Part shown: positions 11,817 through 23,521 of the stretch, in pieces
Numbering within the stretch: the stretch's first letter is position 1
Layout of the letters: each line of letters starts with the position of its first letter
Origin: Prunus persica
Taxonomy: Eukaryota > Streptophyta > Magnoliopsida > Rosales > Rosaceae
Direction: 5' to 3'
Length of the DNA: 64,000 bases
Assembly (NCBI RefSeq): GCF_000346465.2
Contig: NC_034011.1
Coordinates: 20,749,928 to 20,813,927, forward strand
The notes under the pieces: model-generated
Seen by the model: the letters and a program-made list of their open reading frames with translations, nothing else
Database searches by the model: none
Told to the model about the DNA's origin: nothing
Translations under genes and position numbers: made by a program

Positions 11817-13479
11817 TCACATAAGCAAAACCCCAACGCACAAACTCAAAACAACCATACCCAATCTCCCACCGTCCAATCCCGCGTCTCCATTCTTATC
11901 ACTATCAGCCGTTTGATCGTCCGAATCATCAGATCCCGGCGCGTCAGCAGAATCATCCGGCCCCTCAGCGACCTCCTTTGGCGCAGGCGCCGTCTTCACC
12001 TTGAACAGCTCCGTCGGCTGCAAGACCTTGTTCACCTTGTAAATCACCAGAGGCTCCTCGTCGATCAACGTCCCCGTTATCTTCGCCGTCACGACCTCCG
12101 TCTCCAAGCTGACGACCTCGCCGTCATTTTGGACGGTGAAATCGAACTTGTTGGCCTTGTCGGTGGCCAGGGTGTTGACGAGGCCGTTGTTGGACTTGAG
12201 CATCTGGAGGGACTGGTACACGGGGATGCCGTGGTAGAGCAGCAAAGACACCTTTTGGGATGTCGTTAGGTTTTTGTACTTGGGGAGGAAGCCGTTGATG
12301 ACGGCGTCCGTCGGGCAAAACACCGTTAGGCCTCCGTCAATGTTGGTCTCGAAGGTCGTGTCTGCTCCCGATGAGATCAGCAAGTCGGCGAAGGCTTTGC
12401 AGCCTTGCTTTGATAGGATCGCGGTTAGGTTCAGCTGGCTTGGCCCTGCGGTTGGCGCCTCAGCTTCCGCCGAAGTTAACACCTGAAACGCAGTCGTTTC
12501 ATGTGATATTGTTAAACGCAGTCGTTTCATGTCTATTGTATACTGTACCTTTGTCTAGTGCCAAAATGAAGTGTACGAAAGCAAGTTGGAATTCTATATT
12601 TCTTAAAATCAAAGAAGAATCAAAGTACCAGCATATGTTGGGAATTTTTGAGGTCTTGTGGGGGAGAATTCATGTCCTTTGCTTAAGTATCTAATAAGAA
12701 TTTGAGTTGAGAACTTCATAACATACTGAGTGTACCACTACACATTATAACACATTTTACTCGTATGTATGTATTCTATCATGTTATGGTAGCATATTGT
12801 CGGTGTAAATTTTTTTCTCGTGCGGATTTTTATTTAAATGTGTGATTCATATTCACAGTTTAATAATATAAGTTAATAGATAGTGTTAATTTTGATCTAG
12901 TAGTATTAATTTATCATCTGTAAGGTTCATTCCTATCCCAAAATGATCCCAACCATTTACCTGACTGATTTGCAAGACGGAGATATTGTATGGAATCTCC
13001 TGCACAGACTTCACATAGAAGGAATTGAGCTTCCCATCATTGTCTTGAGCTCCGAAGCCGACTTTACCGCCCTTGAGGTTGGTGATGTTCACGTACCCCG
13101 AAGTCCCTGCCGCCACCCCCGTGGCCTGGAACATGCTGCTAGCCAAGGTGGTGCCGTGGGTGATCTGGTGAAGTTTCTTGGCACCGAAGTAATCCACAAG
13201 AACATGGAGGGAAAGCACATTCTTTATAGTGTAGACAGAGAGTCCTTTGGAGAGGAGGGAAGACATGGCGGCATTGTCGATGGCGAGGACGGTGATGGTC
13301 TGGCGGCGGTTGATCTCGGTGGCGAGGTGGGTGAGGGTGAGGTAGTGGTTGAAGGAGGAGAGCTCGGGGTGTTTGGCGAGTATGCGTGTAATGTTATGTG
13401 CTTGGGATGTGGAGGAGAGGAGGAAGAGGAAGAGGGCTGAGAGGGCTAGGGTGGAGGTGAGGGCTGGTGGGTGTGGCAT
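11817..13479 (-). CDS. FLA10: Fasciclin-like arabinogalactan protein (FLA8/FLA10 type)
   Basis: Exon 1 is 13479-12961 (173 codons) and exon 2 is 12482-11817, joined at phase 0 to give 394 residues. Residues 1-27 are a hydrophobic signal peptide ending near STSQAHN. The first FAS1 domain (about 28-172) contains TITVLAIDNAAMSSL and LHVLVDYFGAKKL. The second (about 186-325) contains GGLTVFCPTDAV and VSLLLYHGIPVYQSL. Two Ala/Pro stretches (EAEAPTAGPS, KTAPAPKE) are candidate arabinogalactan attachment sites, followed by an acidic Asp/Ser linker. The last 20 residues are hydrophobic, a likely GPI-anchor signal. The protein should sit on the outer face of the plasma membrane or in the wall, with roles in adhesion and wall assembly. 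FLA8 and FLA10 are too alike to separate by eye. Confidence 0.9.
12486..12532 (-). repeat. 19-bp direct duplication at the FLA intron acceptor
   Basis: The same 19 bases occur at 12486-12504 and 12514-12532, a 28-bp period. The copy next to exon 2 supplies the GCGTTT ahead of the CAG acceptor. The other copy is followed by AAC, so it makes no second AG acceptor at that place. Confidence 0.85.
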
Positions 13480-14040
13480 TGTGGAAATGTGGAGGAGGGG
13501 AAGGGGAGCGGAGGTGGGTTTTGGGCAAGGGGGAGGAATGGGAAGAAGAAAGAGATTGTGTGCTTATATGTGATGAGGCTGAGGACTTATGAGTTATGCC
13601 AGCTTGGTTTAGGTAGGGGGTGAGGGCATATAATATTGTCAGTTGTGAATTTGAGAGAGTATATTTGGGGATCAAATTGATCAGACAATTTTCTACCTAT
13701 AGACTATCTCTATTGTTGGGTCAAATTGAAATCTGAAGTTGTGATTGATCCATAATGGTTGAAACATGAAAGGGAAAGGGACCACATTCCTCATTAAAAG
13801 AAAAAAATCAGAGCAAAAATGCAGTTCAATTAATGATATGCAAATTTTCAATGCACACTTATTCTCAAGACCAAAAGATTTGAGTTAGTTGTTGGTACAT
13901 GACTTTTCAAAGATCAAGCTTGTTTAAGTGCATAGAATGTGAATTACGGATTTTTGCATAGTCGTTTAAAGTGATTAAGAGTAGGGTATCTCTATATCCG
14001 AAATACTGTGTTCGAATCATCCCTCTCTGCAGTGTTGTTG

Positions 14041-14071
<31 letters not shown>

Positions 14072-14749
14072 TAAAGACTTTTGCTTCCGATGGATCACTA
14101 AGTTTGAACAAACGGGATGTCAAAATTAAAAAGATAGAAGCATAAGTAAGATGATTTGAATATAAAGTAGATGAAATGGCAACATCAGTGTCCTCATGCA
14201 TATGGCCAAAGAGAAAACTACGCCCGTGCATGAGTTGATTAAGCCATAGGGCCCCTGATTAGCATAAAAAAACAAAGAGAAAGGGTTTAATTAAGCAAAC
14301 TACATGTGTCGGCAGCAGTGTAATCCAGAAAAGCGCCAGACTGGTTTGAAGAGAGAAACTAGTTGAGTTTAGGCTACATGGACAGCGATGGCTGATCCCC
14401 TAAAGAAAAATACAAATAATAAAAACATTTCAATAATATTTTGATGGGTAGCATTTTATTTTCATGTTCTGTTGGATACAGGCTGTTCTTGTTTGTTTTG
14501 TTTGATGGTCGCAATGTCGTCTCTTTACAAGATAAAATTGATTATTCTTTTGTTCCCATTTCCCATGTTCCGACGGTCCATCTCTTCTCTTGTGTGGTTC
14601 TTCATAATGCAAACTTAAACATCATTGCGCTTTTTGATTAATCACATTTAGAGGTAACAATATGAATAAGTTTCCGTCTAGAAGAATGAGACTTATAAGG
14701 ACTTATTTGAACTCAATTTCAATACAATCCAAATCGAGCCACCAAATTA
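13480..14749. other. FLA promoter and spacer, with a SINE trace
   Basis: The right flank of the FLA gene should hold its promoter. A tRNA-like B-box GTGTTCGAATC at 14008-14018, preceded by an A-box-like stretch, marks a SINE remnant that resembles one at 26441. No ORF is convincing. Confidence 0.4.
14041..14068. repeat. TA microsatellite
   Basis: Uninterrupted AT dinucleotide run of about 28 bp. Confidence 0.9.
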
Positions 14750-15111
14750 GAGCATCTCCAACCGATATGTTAAATTGCCACATGGACATGAAATGACAAA
14801 AATTGAAGGTTAAAGTTGCTCCAACCGAGTAGTTAAATCCTACATAGATTTGAAGGCCGGAAGAAATATGTCAAAAATAACATATCAAAAAGCTTGATGT
14901 TAAATATTTTTTTAGTCATGAACCTCACTATCATTTACTCTCTTTTAAAACTTAATGCATCATATGGATCCCATTTGCTTTTAAAACTATAATAAAATAA
15001 TATGATATTTGGTATTTCAAGTGGAGTTAAATTTTTTTCAAAATATCAAATTGCTACATAAACTATCAAAATCAAATTTTACATTTTACATTTTACATTT
15101 CGGTTGGAGAG
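14750..15111. mobile_element. Degenerate MITE with GAGCATCTCCAACCGA terminus
   Basis: The left end is GAGCATCTCCAACCGA and the right end TCGGTTGGAGA, the inverse of the first ten or so bases, after which it has decayed. The terminus shares its first 12 bases with the element at 15359. No target duplication survives. Confidence 0.55.
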
Positions 15112-15358
15112 TGAAAAAATAGGTGGTTTGCTTTGCTTGTTTAGTGGTGTAGGCATAAATATATATGTGTAGGACCATGCATGACTTCAGTGGTGTATGC
15201 CCAATTTGTTCAAAGAAAAACCAGAGCAAATGAAAAAGCAACAGAGGCATTTCCAATCTTTATTCTAGGTCCAAAGGGGCAGAGTTACAGAAGAGAAAAG
15301 AACGAGAAACCCTAGTATCTTCTAGTGAAGGAAATCTGCATTTTACTCTTTTAGTTAA

Positions 15359-15776
15359 GAGCATCTCCAAGAGAGTCTCTAAATTTTAGTCAAATTCTAG
15401 CTAAAATAGCTAGAAAGCTATTATAACAAATCACTTAAAAGATGTTTCCTCCAGCAATGTTCTCTATTTTGGCTAATTTGAAATGTTTTATTATTATTTT
15501 CTCTTTCTATTTCTCTCTCTTTCTATTGCAAGTCCAATATATTAAAAAAAATAATTAGAAATCCAACTCAACCGACCTCCCAAATGTCTCTATCTTTCTC
15601 TCCCTTTTTCTCTCCCTCTCTAGCCAAATTCTCGCTCCTCCTTGCTAGATGTAGAGAGTCAAAAGTTGGTTCTCCAAAATAGAGAGCCAAATAGGGAGTC
15701 TGCTGGAGGAGGATTTTTCTTCTTTTTAGCCAAAGTAGTTAGGGATGAGAGGATAAAGAGTCTGTTGGAGATGCTC
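15359..15776. mobile_element. 418-bp Tourist-like MITE (PIF/Harbinger type)
   Basis: Terminal inverted repeats begin GAGCATCTCCAA on both ends and continue imperfectly for about 20 bp. A TAA trinucleotide flanks both sides (15356-15358 and 15777-15779), the target-site preference of PIF/Harbinger elements. The inner sequence is AT-rich and non-coding. Confidence 0.8.
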
Positions 15777-17631
15777 TAACAATTTACTTTGCTAGGTATG
15801 TAACTATATATATTATACACACTTTTACAATCAGTCTTTTTTTTTTTAGAGAGTGTTCACCCGTTTTGTTTTTATTCCTGTGATGGAAGGGCAAAGTTCC
15901 CCATTGCCTTGAAAACCATTAATTGGTCAGCAAGCCAACTTTCTTTGGTGTGTGAGCGTGCCACTGCTAGTAATGAAAAATCCTAGCAGACTTATTTGAA
16001 ACAAATAACTTGCGCCCCAAGTTACTGATTTCTAAATAAGCGATTATGAATTTGGGTGAGGAATATCTCCCAAGTAAGTTCTTTTCCTGCCTCAGGCTGG
16101 TGAGGGCTTCATAATTTATCACAGTATAAAATTGGTAGTTCGGGCCAGAATAGATGATAATAAAGTGGACTGTTTTATGCAGAACTGCCTTTTACAAATT
16201 TAAGAAGGAAAAACCAACTCTAAAAAGACAAAAAGATGGCTGGAATCCCATTTCTGCCTGGGTAGAAACTTCTAATCCGAGCTGGACTGAGCTATTAACA
16301 ACTTCGACTGCTTAGCTTCAGCTGTAAATCGATACCAAAGTTCAATTTTGGCAGAGCTTTCATCTACTTCAAGCCTTGGAAGGCTTTTGAGCGGGCAGAA
16401 CTGCGGTTTCTTCAGTTTGAAGGGGTAAAAGTGGCTGGACTTGAGGACTTAATGAGCTGGAACTGCACTGTAAAATTTGTTGAGGTTTTCATATTTGTGA
16501 AAACTCAAACTCTGCTTGTCTTTGGTTTTTACTGAACCAAATTTGTAACAAGAGGAGTCTCGTTTTGAATGACTTATTTCTCTGAGTTTGAACTTGGAAG
16601 TTCTGATCTACAGCTGGCTTCTTTTTTGACTCAAATGAGTTTTTGGTTGCTCCAGTTTGTTTTGAAGGTTCTCACTAATCAAATGATCATTTTGAGTTTT
16701 TTTGCCTTTGGTTGTTTTTTTTTTATTGTTTGATCGATTGTTGAATTTTGTCTCTTCGCTTTGTTCGCCTTCTCCTATATTTATAAGAAATTCTTTGAAG
16801 TAGGGTTTCTTTCTTTTAATAATGGGCAGCAAAAATTCTCAAAAAATCTTCCATTTTTTTAAATACAAAGAAGAAGAGGTTTTCTCAATTATGGCAGATA
16901 AGTTCTCAACAGTCAATTCCTACGGCAGTCACTTCCCTGTTTTTTTAAAAGAGAACCTAACCCTTCTTTAATTCCCAACTGCCCCTTGTGAGAGCTCAAT
17001 CGTGATGGTCAGTTTGCTTCTCCAGTTTGAACAACTTCTTGTTTCCTACTTATCTTTTTAGAAAATACAGTCTGCGTATCCCTTGAAAGGTGGTGCCTTC
17101 TTTGGAGTAGAAACAATATCTCTGAAAAAAGGTTTTTTTTTTTAATCTTCTGGTGGCAAAGATTTCAGAGATGTCCCTTCTTTTCGCCTGCCTCTGTCAA
17201 CTTTTTATCAACCTAGTTGAAAATGTTGACTTTCCTAAATCAGAAAAAGAGATTCACGTGGGTTTGTTCTTTTTGGCTCCTTCCTCTCTTTTAATCATGC
17301 CCAACCCCTTTTGATTTTTATGGAGCCATAGGCTGATTGCTCTTCTTTTCGAGGCCCAAGTTTATTTGCAGAGTCTACACTGCTTGGGCGCTGTAGCTTT
17401 GTCTTTGTTGTTTTTGGGCTTTTTGGGCTGGGCGTGCCAAATTAGGCCCAAACAATGCTCCCTAAGTCTGAATCGTTTCTGGAACTGTTCGAGACTTAAT
17501 GACTTTGACCATTAATTTGTGCGCGCCAGTTTCTTCCGTTTAATCCACGTCAGCCACATCTGCCTACCACAAGCTAGACTTCGTGGGAAACTGTTTCGTT
17601 ACTAGCTAGTTACTTAGCTAGTTATTATCAG
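15777..17631. other. Transposon-like leader ahead of the plant-mobile-domain ORF
   Basis: No gene is visible. The last kilobase has GGGCC-rich phrases and pyrimidine runs that look like the leader of the element whose ORF follows. I could not find matching terminal repeats that would fix its ends. Confidence 0.35.
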
Positions 17632-19265
17632 ATGACGTCTTGTCTTCCTCTTCCCACGATTTCGAGCCCTTTTTTAAGAAATTCAAAACTCCAGCTCCTG
17701 TTTATTTCGAAACCTAGTTTATTTTTAGACCTTGACTCTCTTAGTTTTCCCCATAATTCTCACTTTCTTCTTCGACCAGACTCTACCTTTATCATTTCCT
17801 TTGTTCTTAGTTCAAAACTTCTGATCATGTCTTTTCCCAAGACTCGTGCCCAAGGTTCGTCCTTCTCAGTTCCTCCTGATTACATCACTGGGACTGGGAT
17901 TGACAATCACGCGATAGAGGTTAGAAGTAAACTCCACCCTTTTGCTAAGAAAAGGTTGAACGAGAATGTCCTCTACCTATTCGAGAACACCCTAGTCCTG
18001 GGACCTCATTGGTTTGGCTCTGTCCTGACTGAGATAACGGAGCTAATTAAAAAGGATGCTAAAGCTCCTCTTTGTTTTCAAAGTCCTTCTGCTCTGGCCT
18101 CCCATACTTGGGTCAGCAAGAATCTGAGTCGCTCGTTCCCCTCTAGTGAGGTGAGGAATAGTCCAGTCAAATGGGCAGACTGGATTGACAGACTTCTCCC
18201 ACGGTATGGAGCTCATTGGAAGCGAGCTGGTATTTATGACGTCATTCTTCTGTCCAAACAGTCCATTAATAGAGATGAGAATCTGCTTGCTGCCGCTCTG
18301 TGTTTCTGGAATTCTACCAGCAACACATTCGATTTTCGTGTGGGTCCCATGGCTCCAACTTTGTTGGACATGGCTCGGATCTTTGGGTTCAGGCCCTATG
18401 GAAGACCTGTAGATGCAGTGGGTGATTACCATAGGAGGAAGAACCAGGAGAAATTGGCCAAACCCTTCACCATCTCCCCAGCTTTAATCAACCAGAACTG
18501 CTCATTTTCCAATTACTTGAGGAAGTTCAGTGTTGAGAAGGACAAGGGTTAGCAGCATATGTTTTTCCTTCTGTATTGGCTGAACAGATTCATCTTCCCT
18601 AACCGTTCCTCGGCAGTTCTACTTGAGTACAGACACATGGCAGAAGCCCTTCATAATCATACTGATGTAGGGCTTGGGCCTACAGTTCTAGCTCACCTTT
18701 TCAAGAACCTGCATACTGCCACACTGGAGAATCCTCTAAATTTGTCTGCTCCTGGTGCATTCTGGATGATCCAGATCTGGCTCCAGGTTTACTTCGCAGA
18801 ACTGAGGTTTCCATACATAGTCTGCCTAAAGATCAGGTTCTGGCTCTTCCTCTAATATCTGCAGAAGTGCCCAAGCGCTCCATTGAAAAGTACCTGATGT
18901 TCTTCAGGCACTGTACCAAGAGATCTGCAGTTCAGTGGCAGGTGGTGATCAGAAGGACCTATCCTTGGTTCCAACCCGGATACCGGCTGTTTGAGAATGA
19001 GCCAGAAGAGGAATCTGCTAGAACTGACTTTAGGAAGAAGTTCCCAAGTGTCACTCTGCCAAGAGATCTGCCCCACGGAGGTGGGAAGCCTCCAAACTAT
19101 CATTTTGGGGCAGAAGTCTATCATCCCAACTTCTGTGCAAGGCAACTTGGCTGCCCCCAGCTTATTCCACTACAACTTTTATATACACATTTACAATTTG
19201 TTTTTGCCCCAATTAACAAATGTAGAGATGCATGTTGTGCCTATTACAATTTTCAGGATCCATAA
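17632..19265 (+). pseudogene. Plant mobile domain (PMD) protein, broken
   Basis: The frame runs from 17632 (a second Met is at 17827) to a TAG at 18550-18552, continues in the same frame to about 18830, then shifts frame and resumes near 18850-19265. Recognisable pieces are MARIFGFRPYGRP, then FLLYWLNRFIFPNRSS and LLEYRHMAEAL in the continuation, and KRSIEKYLMFFRHCTKRS after the shift. These belong to the plant mobile domain family, carried by Mutator-like and Ty3/gypsy elements and by a few domesticated genes such as MAIN. One nonsense codon and one frameshift mean no full product can be made. It is probably transposon-derived. Confidence 0.75.
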
Positions 19266-20726
19266 AGTTCAAATTCTAGTGATGGTTATTTTTTTCCTTA
19301 GGTTTTGTTGATATAGAGACTGGTTCTGTTGGACTGAGGTCCAGTCTCGGGCTTGGGCCAGAATGTACCCTGGGCTGTTGGGTTGAATCAACCTTTTGGA
19401 ACAACCTACACACTTCAAGCAACTAGATTGTCAGAAGAGGGGAGGCTAGTGTGATACTAGTCAAACCCCCTCCGATGACGAAGTTAATGGTTGGATATAA
19501 GTGGGGAAAATGGATATAGAGTTTCTAGGTGAAAATAGTTATTACCTTTGTCTCAATACAGGTGAAGGGTATTTATAAAGGGAGAAGTGGAGATCATATC
19601 TCCTTAAATCTATCAAAAGGGGAGATCTTCAATCATTCCCAATGTTGGGATCAGAGAGTGGTTATGAGCTCCAGTCACTGTGCTGATTATCAGGGACCAA
19701 ATAGCAAGACGACACCTGGCTTGGATGTGAAGCGCAATAAATGCTCCATTTCAGCCACCAAGCTGATATTAAGTATGTGAAGTGACCTGGTTTGACAGGA
19801 ATTTAGTCTGGTTGAAATACGAGCAGTTCTGTCTTTCTTGTCACATGACATCACAGTGAACCCGAGGCTACCAATCTAGTCAGGTCGGTGCATGTGCACC
19901 CCAACTCTGGCTGCCCGGCGTCCCTTGATAAGCTCAACTGTAAGGCCTATTAGCAGTACTTGGGGTGGTCAACTCGGTCAGGTTAGTATATGAATGTCCC
20001 AGCCTTAATTGGCCACGTGGTGTTCTCTGACAGGCTCTACATGACCTCTTGATCCATGAAACTTGAATTCCCCAATAACCCCTCAAAACCATACTAATCA
20101 AAGATTACCACCACCAGGGTCCAAGTTATTGTCTTTCTCTTCAACCATCAAAGTTGGGCTTCAATGATTTTTCTCTTTACATACAGGTACAGCCACTAAA
20201 ACCAATACTTACATGAAATGGGTATCCCCTTTCATACAAGTTTTTGTACAATAACACGTGGAAACAAGTACAAAGACATGTCTAATTTGGACCTCGAAAT
20301 TTCTTTATTTGGTACACCGCAGACCGCACACAAAGAATGCCCGATGTTAATTAAGGTCATGTTTCCCCAAAAGAACACAAATACAAAGACCTTTTCCTCC
20401 TCTGTCAGTCTCAGCTCATTACAAGCAAAACCAATGGTTCATGGATTCTTTTCAACAAATTGGAAATTTTGAACCAACCAGAGCCCAACAATTTAATTGG
20501 GGTTTAGTCAAAACTATCTACATGAGAATCATACATTTCTCGTTTCCCACTATACCCCTTTCCTTTTCCCACAATTACACTTATACACTTACAGACAGAC
20601 ACACACAGATATACAGAACTCAAGAAAATTGAATTAACCCACCTAAATTAAGATTAACAGTCATTTATCATCATAATCATCATCCCTAATTAAATCCACC
20701 GAGCAAAGCACCTGCTTTGACCTGAG
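19266..20726. other. Transposon-like tail and 3' flank of the NF-YB locus
   Basis: Positions 19300-20200 have the texture of an LTR or element end, including a TATTTATAAAGGGAG TATA-like box near 19570. No TG...CA boundaries with a duplication could be shown. Positions 20200-20726 probably include former 3' untranslated sequence of the NF-YB gene. Confidence 0.35.
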
Positions 20727-21379
20727 TCACCTCACAACTGAAGCTCCACCATTTCCACCACCACCTGAATCTCCACTATTCCCAACCCCAACTCCTCCAC
20801 TTCCAATACCCATATGATGTTGTTGATACCCACCACCAGAATCGTACACGTGTCCCTGATGATGATGATGATTACCCATCATCACCATTCCACCATAAAC
20901 CCCATTATACCCACCACCACCGCCGCTTGACCCTGAGGTTACACCGTCACCGCCACCTCCACCGGAAGTCCCCCACCGCCTCCGCCTGCACTATCCTTGT
21001 CTCTGCCGCCCATGATGGTCTTCTCGCCCTCCAGCTCCCGATACTTATGCAGATAAACCTTGAGCGGCTCCATGTACTCCTCGAACCTTAGCGTCGTCAT
21101 CGCCCAGAGCAAATCGTCGCTGTTGATCGTCTTCCTCTTCTCCCTCTGGCACTTGTCGGAGGCCTCTCCGGTGACGAAGCTGATAAATTCCGACACGCAC
21201 TCCTACACCGTCTCCTTCGCATCCTTCGAGATCTTCGCGTTCGCCGGCAACGCCTTCTTCATGATCCGGCTCACGTTAGCGATCGGCAGGAATCGGTCCT
21301 GTTCACGCGCCGACAGCTCCCTGCTCTGCGCGTGGCTGCCGTCGTTGTTCCCGCCCGAGTCGTTGTCCGAATCGGCCAT
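20727..21379 (-). pseudogene. NF-YB3-like CCAAT-binding subunit with nonsense codon and frameshift
   Basis: The ATG at 21377-21379 opens [10 protein letters not shown], as in Arabidopsis NF-YB3, followed by the histone-fold start [20 protein letters not shown]. At 21203-21205 a TAG replaces the Gln of the highly conserved ETVQECVSEF. After it the frame continues with [20 protein letters not shown], then TINSDD where Gly is expected and TLRFEEY where LGFEDY is expected. In the Gly-rich tail a one-base deficit in the C-run at 20970-20974 shifts the frame; the other frame then reads a normal Gly/His-rich tail to a TGA at 20727-20729. NF-YB genes of this type are usually intronless, so absence of introns says nothing. 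An intact protein would pair with NF-YC and NF-YA. As read, only about 58 residues would be made. Confidence 0.85.
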
Positions 21380-23521
21380 ATCGGGGGTCTTTGGCGCCTC
21401 GGATGGACTGCGTCGGAGAGCGATGAGGGAGGAGAGGCAGAGGTGTTGGGGTCCGTTGGATCTAAAGGGGTAATAATGCATCGGGAGCGACACGTGGATC
21501 GTTCTGGGCCGACTGTTTCTCGATAAGTTGTGAGTTAGGTGGGGGGTTTTGGGTTGTTGGATTGGAGTGTGGGGTGTTGGATCTAACGGCAGTGGAAGTG
21601 ACACGTTTGCTGCTGTCCGTTTTGAGAATCTTCAGGCGGCTGCTGCGAATTGACTCTGGGCTGTATCCGAGTCGAACAAAGTATAAAAGTCAAATCTTTA
21701 CCGTTGAATCCACCGGTTTCCACACGTGGTGTTCCTTGTAGCTGTTACTGAAAGCCGCGGCTAACATAGCAAGCAGTTGAGACTGTAGAATCTCTCGGAA
21801 ATATAACCCTCATCTCAACAATATGAGAAGAACTTGAATGTAGTAATGGAGATATCACTGTTTTGCTATTTTTATCAAATTACGTTCTAATATGTGAAAT
21901 TTCTATCACGTTGAGATAGAACGTGATTGATTAACAATAGCAAAATAGTGTTATCTTAGATTCTCCGTGACATACAATACAAATTTTTCTCCACAAGTAT
22001 ATTATTTCGATTGAATTGAAAACTTTTTATGTTCTTAAACTAACACAATTCATATCTAGCTTCGATCCAAATCTGATTTCTAATATTAAAGTATAAAACT
22101 ATAACAAACACCACTAATTTAAAGCTATAAAACGATGGAGTCTATGCCAATTTGGTCTAGTGAAGTATTAATCTTCACTTTCTTTTAAATCTCAAGAAAT
22201 GTATATAGCTATTGAATATTAAAAAAACAAAAGCAAAAACAATAGATTGAAAAGAAAAGGTCAAGAAATTTGAGAAATATTTGTGGATAAAGTAGGTGTA
22301 AAACCTTCTGCCTTGAGTTGAGCAGGAGATGGAGAAGGTAACAATTTGGATAAGGTGCAATATGGGCAGCCATATGCCCCTTCACTATGTGCCAAAAGTC
22401 CTTGTGGGAACATTCAGAACCTTCAATATAACTAATAAGAACTTTGCAATTTCTACTAGTTTAAGCTTGAAATAAGTTGGATTGATGGGCTGAACCTTAT
22501 CATAGAACTAGTTGCAAAATGCAGAATATTGAATCATGAATCTGATGCTAACAATAATTGTACTATTCTACATACGTCTCTCTCCCATCAAGCGAATCGA
22601 TACTAATCGAAGAAATAGAAATTATCCTATTTGTTTGATGATAAATGTGAAGTGAAAAAGAAAAAAGAAGAGGGATCGCCGTTGGGAATGAAATTCTACT
22701 ATTTGTACTTTTTCATTAAAAAATAGAGAGATATTTTCTCTACAAATTTCATAAGAAAATTTTCCATATTGAAGGAGGGTTGAACTTCACTATGATAAAA
22801 GAAAAAATGATTGAGAGAAGTGATTCCAAGTTTTACTGCTTGATCCTGCAATGGAATTTGAAGTGGCCATGGAGTGATTAAAAGCACAATCAACTGTAAA
22901 TTTAGTCTGAATTGACCTACTTTTTATGGACATTGAGCAATTGGCATAGAAGGTAAAACAAAAGTCAGAACTTGTACTGATCTCAGTCAAAAAAATGAGA
23001 TCTTGTCAAATATTTGTTCAGAATCATTAAGAAAAAAGAGAGTATACATTAGTCTGAAGATCTGATCCAGTTAATAATTGATGATTAATGCATTAATTGC
23101 ATGTGCAAATAGTCAACATCTAGTTTATTGATTTAACAAAAGGTTGAATCTTAATCCTGAATTGTCCTTCAGAATCCAGAAAAGTGATAGAAGAGATCTA
23201 AATGGTGACCATTGTGGCCATATAGACAGCAAAAAGAGGTTCTGCAGAAAAGGAAAAGCAAGTGGGAATTCCATCAAAATCAAATGTTTTTTTTTTTCAC
23301 CTTTGAACTCTTAATACTTTAATTTAATGTGCATTAGGAGAAAGTAAAGTGGCATAGTACAAATGCTTTAATGGGGTATCCAAAGTTTGTCAAAAAGCAG
23401 AAGCTTCACAGTGCACAACAATATAACACAAAGTAGCAAAAGCACAGAAGCATGTAACTTTCAACCAAAATCCAGGGAGGATCAAAAACTTAAATATGGT
23501 GAACTCTGAAAAAAGGGTAAC
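21380..23521. other. Spacer with NF-YB upstream region and an inverted repeat
   Basis: Upstream of the NF-YB locus there are ACGTG cores near 21490 and 21723. An imperfect fold-back at about 21850-21956 pairs AGATATCACTGTTTTGCTATT with its inverse. The rest is AT-rich; no gene was supported. Confidence 0.45.

Noticed and set aside
12943..13440. 165-codon plus-strand ORF opposite FLA exon 1
   Set aside because: It is the complement of a strongly supported FAS1-encoding exon and has no motif of its own.
13980..14018. Possible tRNA gene
   Set aside because: Has A-box and B-box-like sequence only; no acceptor stem or cloverleaf, and a related copy at 26411 suggests a SINE.
19300..20190. Possible second solo LTR
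   Set aside because: A TATA-like box and LTR-like texture are present, but no TG...CA ends with matching 5-bp flanks could be found.
21060..21473. Plus-strand ORF over the NF-YB locus
   Set aside because: Mirror of the histone-fold coding sequence on the other strand.
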